A program made the position numbers and the translations under genes. The notes under the pieces were generated by a model, which searched no databases, was not told the DNA's origin, and was given only the letters and a program-made list of their open reading frames with translations. A DNA stretch of 64,000 bases from Druceiella hillmani. Its lineage: Eukaryota > Arthropoda > Insecta > Lepidoptera > Hepialidae. The stretch spans positions 15,012,001 through 15,076,000 of the forward strand of contig JAYKKI010000052.1 in assembly GCA_039881145.1 (NCBI GenBank), given 5' to 3'. Below are positions 61,040 through 64,000 of this stretch, one piece after another (within the stretch, counting starts at the first letter, position 1; each line of letters opens with the position of its first letter).

Positions 61040-62255
61040 ATTTTAAAAATTCTTTAAAGATATGTGAATTAAAATGTTATGAGTCGAATTACATTATAAA
61101 ATATTTCGAAGGAATGAACATTATTCAAAGGATTAAACCAATGCATACAATTCCAGAGAATCACAATTAAGTAACAATGAAAATGAATTTTTTTGCAATT
61201 ACTTTCAATAAATATAAACATAGAAAAATTAACATAAATAAAATTAATGCTATTATCTCATCGCAATCCCAATATCTTAAATGCTAATTGTAATAATGGA
61301 ATAAAAAAACATATTTGTAATGAAAAAATTAAATGCTTCAAAATAGCTTTCAACATCAACTTTTTCAATTTCAACGAAAGTTTCTATACAATTTTTTTTC
61401 TATATATTACAAAAAATTACATTAGCGCGTGTTTTTAAAATTTCTTAGACAATCATTTTGAAAAAAGCCACTGGGTTTTCACTTTTTCAAATCGATACTA
61501 AAACTATTTTAATGTTGTTTTATTTTTATAAAATTACAAATAAATTACTTATTGCAACGTAATAAATGACTGTGTAGCACTAAGTTAATTTTAGTTTTCA
61601 ATTGTATTTGCATTTTCATCATCACACAAAGTGAAACGTTTCACTATTCGAAAATAAATTCAGTTGCATTAAATTGTCATCACCAAGACTTGTTCGTTAC
61701 AACCTAATGTGTAATATATATAGATAATAACACAGTATGAATTCATATAACATAGCAAAACTCGCCAAAGCTCCCACACAACCTATATTTAAGGTGACCG
61801 ACTATTAGCCTACGGATACGTACCCTGTGTAATTTATGCACGCCATATATGAGCACCCAGTATGCATATTTGTTGCGACTATTATCGCTATATAATCACT
61901 TGTTTCCTCTTGCACACTAGAACAGAATGAGGTATGAAAATACTATGGATGCGCAATGTTCGCAGGTGGTGCTAAAGCGTGTTTTCAAGTCCTGTTTTTG
62001 CTTATTGACAAATTTTTAAACTTTTTCTAAAGTGTTCTCATTTCCATTTTTCTTGTGAAAGCTTAGGTAAGAAATCAAGCGACATCAGGTTTGATACGCG
62101 CCTGGGCAAGAAACTCCTTCTAAGCAACAGGACTCCTGCATTATCGAAAAGCATTATAATTTTCTGAATCTATCTTCCACAAGGTTATACTTAAATTACA
62201 TTTTCTCAACTTTTTCGATTAAAGACAACTACCGGCTTTCCAACGAATCAACGCA
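61040..62255. other. No recognisable gene
   Basis: AT-rich. 61780-62000 is GC-richer (GCACGCCATATATGAGCACC, GTTTCCTCTTGCACACTAGAAC) and may be an old repeat, but I cannot name it. Confidence 0.45.
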
Positions 62256-62259
62256 TAGA

Positions 62260-62520
62260 TTAAGAGGTATAGGCTGTCAAATAAAATATATCTCCCGTCT
62301 TCGTCAATGCTTGCTCAGTCGTATGATCTATCCTCTTCTCCGTTAACATATTCTCACTCCTAACGTTTGGATCGACAAAATCGGCCATAGTTGCTACGAT
62401 TTTTTCATAGGACCGACTTTTGTCGGACGTATGTATTGATGTATTAAATAGCATAGGTTCTATTTTCTCCGATTGTTGTCATTCGTCTACGTTGCCCATT
62501 ATAATATACTGAAAATTTTT
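62260..62520 (+). repeat. Fragment of block C (copy C3)
   Basis: CGTATGATCTATCCTCTTCTCCG (62321-62343) compares with CGTATGTTCTATCCTTTTCTCC at 51636-51657, and AGGTTCTATTTTCTCCGATTG with CATATGTTCTATTTTTCAC at 14230. The minus strand holds a 64-codon open frame here (62454-62260), whereas the corresponding frames in C1 and C2 have stops. Confidence 0.5.
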
Positions 62521-62529
62521 AAAAATAAG

Positions 62530-63745
62530 AGGGAGCCTTTTGCAGTGTGCAGTTTTTCGTCTCTGCTACTCAGGCAACCTCAAACGATAAGAAGATAAGA
62601 ATAACTTAGATAAGAAGTTACTTAGGGTTATAAGCAGATACTTCCAATGTAAAATAGACTTTATTTAGGACATAAAAAAGCTTTAAACGTAATATATATA
62701 TTCAAAAAAACCAGGAAAATTTAAAATTAGAGAAAGACACCTAAATCTGTCAAGTATTGGTAAAACTTACAATATGTGAATTTGTATATATATACAAACA
62801 TTTATGTGTGCATAGTATTTCTATTAAATCGCCATTAATGTTATATCTAATGACCCGGAACAACTGGAATTTTATTTAGGATATAGCTGCAATTCTCAGT
62901 AGCTGGAGCTAAGACCCTTTTCCAGTTTAAACCGCATGAATTGAATGAAGAAACCTGCATGAAATTTATTTTACCTAAAAAATTATTCTTTATTGCAATG
63001 ACGATGAACTTGATTAGCTAGGATGTCATATGGTATGAGACAGATTTGTTTTATTTCCAATTTTCAAAAGTAATTCATAATAGTACATAATTTTCATTAA
63101 AGTATATATTTTTGCATGTTTTGTTGTTTTTCAATTACCCTAATATTATGGTATAAACAGTTCCTTTCCTACATTTTATATTATATAATTTCTTAAACCC
63201 ACTTATACAAATATATTTAATCCCAAAATATCATTCGTGACTAAAAATAACTAAATAAATTAAAATTTAATTTATGGGTATTTTATTTTGCCGTGTCTAT
63301 TCTCAATTATATGTCCATTGTTTAATACATCGTGTGTCCACCAGCTAATTCTAGACGAAGTTGCGCCTACGCGCTGGTCGCCACTAACCTATAGCGAAGA
63401 GCGATACCCAAGCGTCCACGAGCGAAGGTGTTTGAAAATTAATGTCATTTTAACATGGACCATCTACACATAAAAGGGTTTATAAAACAACCCTAGCATT
63501 TAATTAGATTTTTAGGCTGACGAGGTTATTCAAAGTCAACGGCTATGATCAAGGACAGATACAATTTAAGAATAGCTAGTAGACATTTCTCAAATCGCAA
63601 ATCGTTTATGGCAATTAATTCATAAGGAAAAAAGTTCTCTCAAAATGTTTGAAACATTCAACAATTCCTGAGATAAGTTTATTTCAAACCCACTTAATAA
63701 ATAATTTCATCAATATTTTTGCTATTCCATCAAAATGTTCATGGT
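62530..63745. other. No recognisable gene
   Basis: AT-rich. 63330-63430 is GC-richer (AAGTTGCGCCTACGCGCTGGTCGCC), not matched elsewhere in the window. Confidence 0.45.
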
Positions 63746-63767
63746 AATTCTTTTATCTTATCGCTTA

Positions 63768-64000
63768 CATAATGAACAGTCCTTACCACCGCTCTATTGC
63801 TCATATGTGAACAGGCTTTTATAACGTATACTACATATCAAAAAATGATATTTCACGGCTGCGTTCACAGTAAAATCGAAACGTAAAATATGAAGTTGTT
63901 ATCTTTATATTCATAATGAACAGTCCTTACCACCGCTCTATTGCTCATATCTGAACAGGCCTTTATAACGTATACTACATATCAAAAAATGATATTTCAC
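63768..64000 (+). repeat. 144-bp tandem duplication running into the window end
   Basis: CATAATGAACAGTCCTTACC starts at 63768 and 63912. The following 75 bp or so differ at only two positions (ATGTGAAC/ATCTGAAC, GGCTTT/GGCCTT). The array may go on past the window. Confidence 0.95.

Overview
The window looks like AT-rich, gene-poor insect DNA, most likely from a moth or butterfly. The evidence is: long (TA)n tracts, a degenerate TTAGG-type stretch, copies of a repeat starting AACCGACTTCAAAAAAGG, 'CCCCTTAGGGG-TTGAAT'-type arrays, tails ending near GGTACCCTAAAAATGG, and decayed pogo-like and Tc1/mariner-like transposases. No intact cellular gene could be recognised. Nearly all open frames are under 100 codons, and the few readable protein relics are transposases full of stops and frameshifts. 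The order is inferred from recognised repeats, not from a database search.

The main architecture is an old, scrambled tandem array. Three block families (called A, B and C here) recur in the order A-B-C. Unit 1 is A1 (1-1860), B1 (1895-5200), C1 (9530-17300). Unit 2 is A2 (19535-22110), an inverted A copy A3 (22250-28690), then B2 (31020-35730). Unit 3 is A4 (38160-38610), B3 (39960-41340), C2 (43262-54300). A short fragment, C3, lies at 62260-62520. By eye the copies match at roughly 70-85 percent with many indels. Because copies exist, insertions can be read off as gaps against a paralogous empty site: the foldback element at 4755-5037, an element at 31564-31861, 1.7 kb at 44860-46610, about 1.5 kb at 47120-48595, and 2.6 kb and 0.9 kb inside A3.

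Rearrangements sit on (TA)n tracts. A 0.6 kb segment of B1 (2458-3074) is inverted relative to both other B copies and has (TA)n on each side. In B2 a 1.4 kb segment is inverted between a young, nearly identical 370-bp inverted repeat (33147-33519 and 35118-35487) that also abuts (TA)n.

The most unusual object is a small repeat family found as two foldback copies (4755-5037, 50689-50946) and one half copy (7705-7855). Each arm carries a type I hammerhead-ribozyme-like core: CTGAAGA, stem II, GAAA, the self-complementary stem III ACCTAGGT, a C cleavage position, and GTGG pairing back to CCAC. Short direct repeats flank the foldback copies, and a paralogous empty site exists for one of them.

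Recognisable dead DNA transposons are a Tc1/mariner-type transposase (29300-29950), a minus-strand pogo-like transposase (36130-37700), a pogo-like C-terminus (42380-42933, minus) and a pogo-type element with both terminal inverted repeats and TA duplications (58177-61035). Two degenerate long-period arrays (18330-19500 and 55870-56640), several short tandem repeats and microsatellites complete the picture. Stretches with nothing recognised are stated as such.
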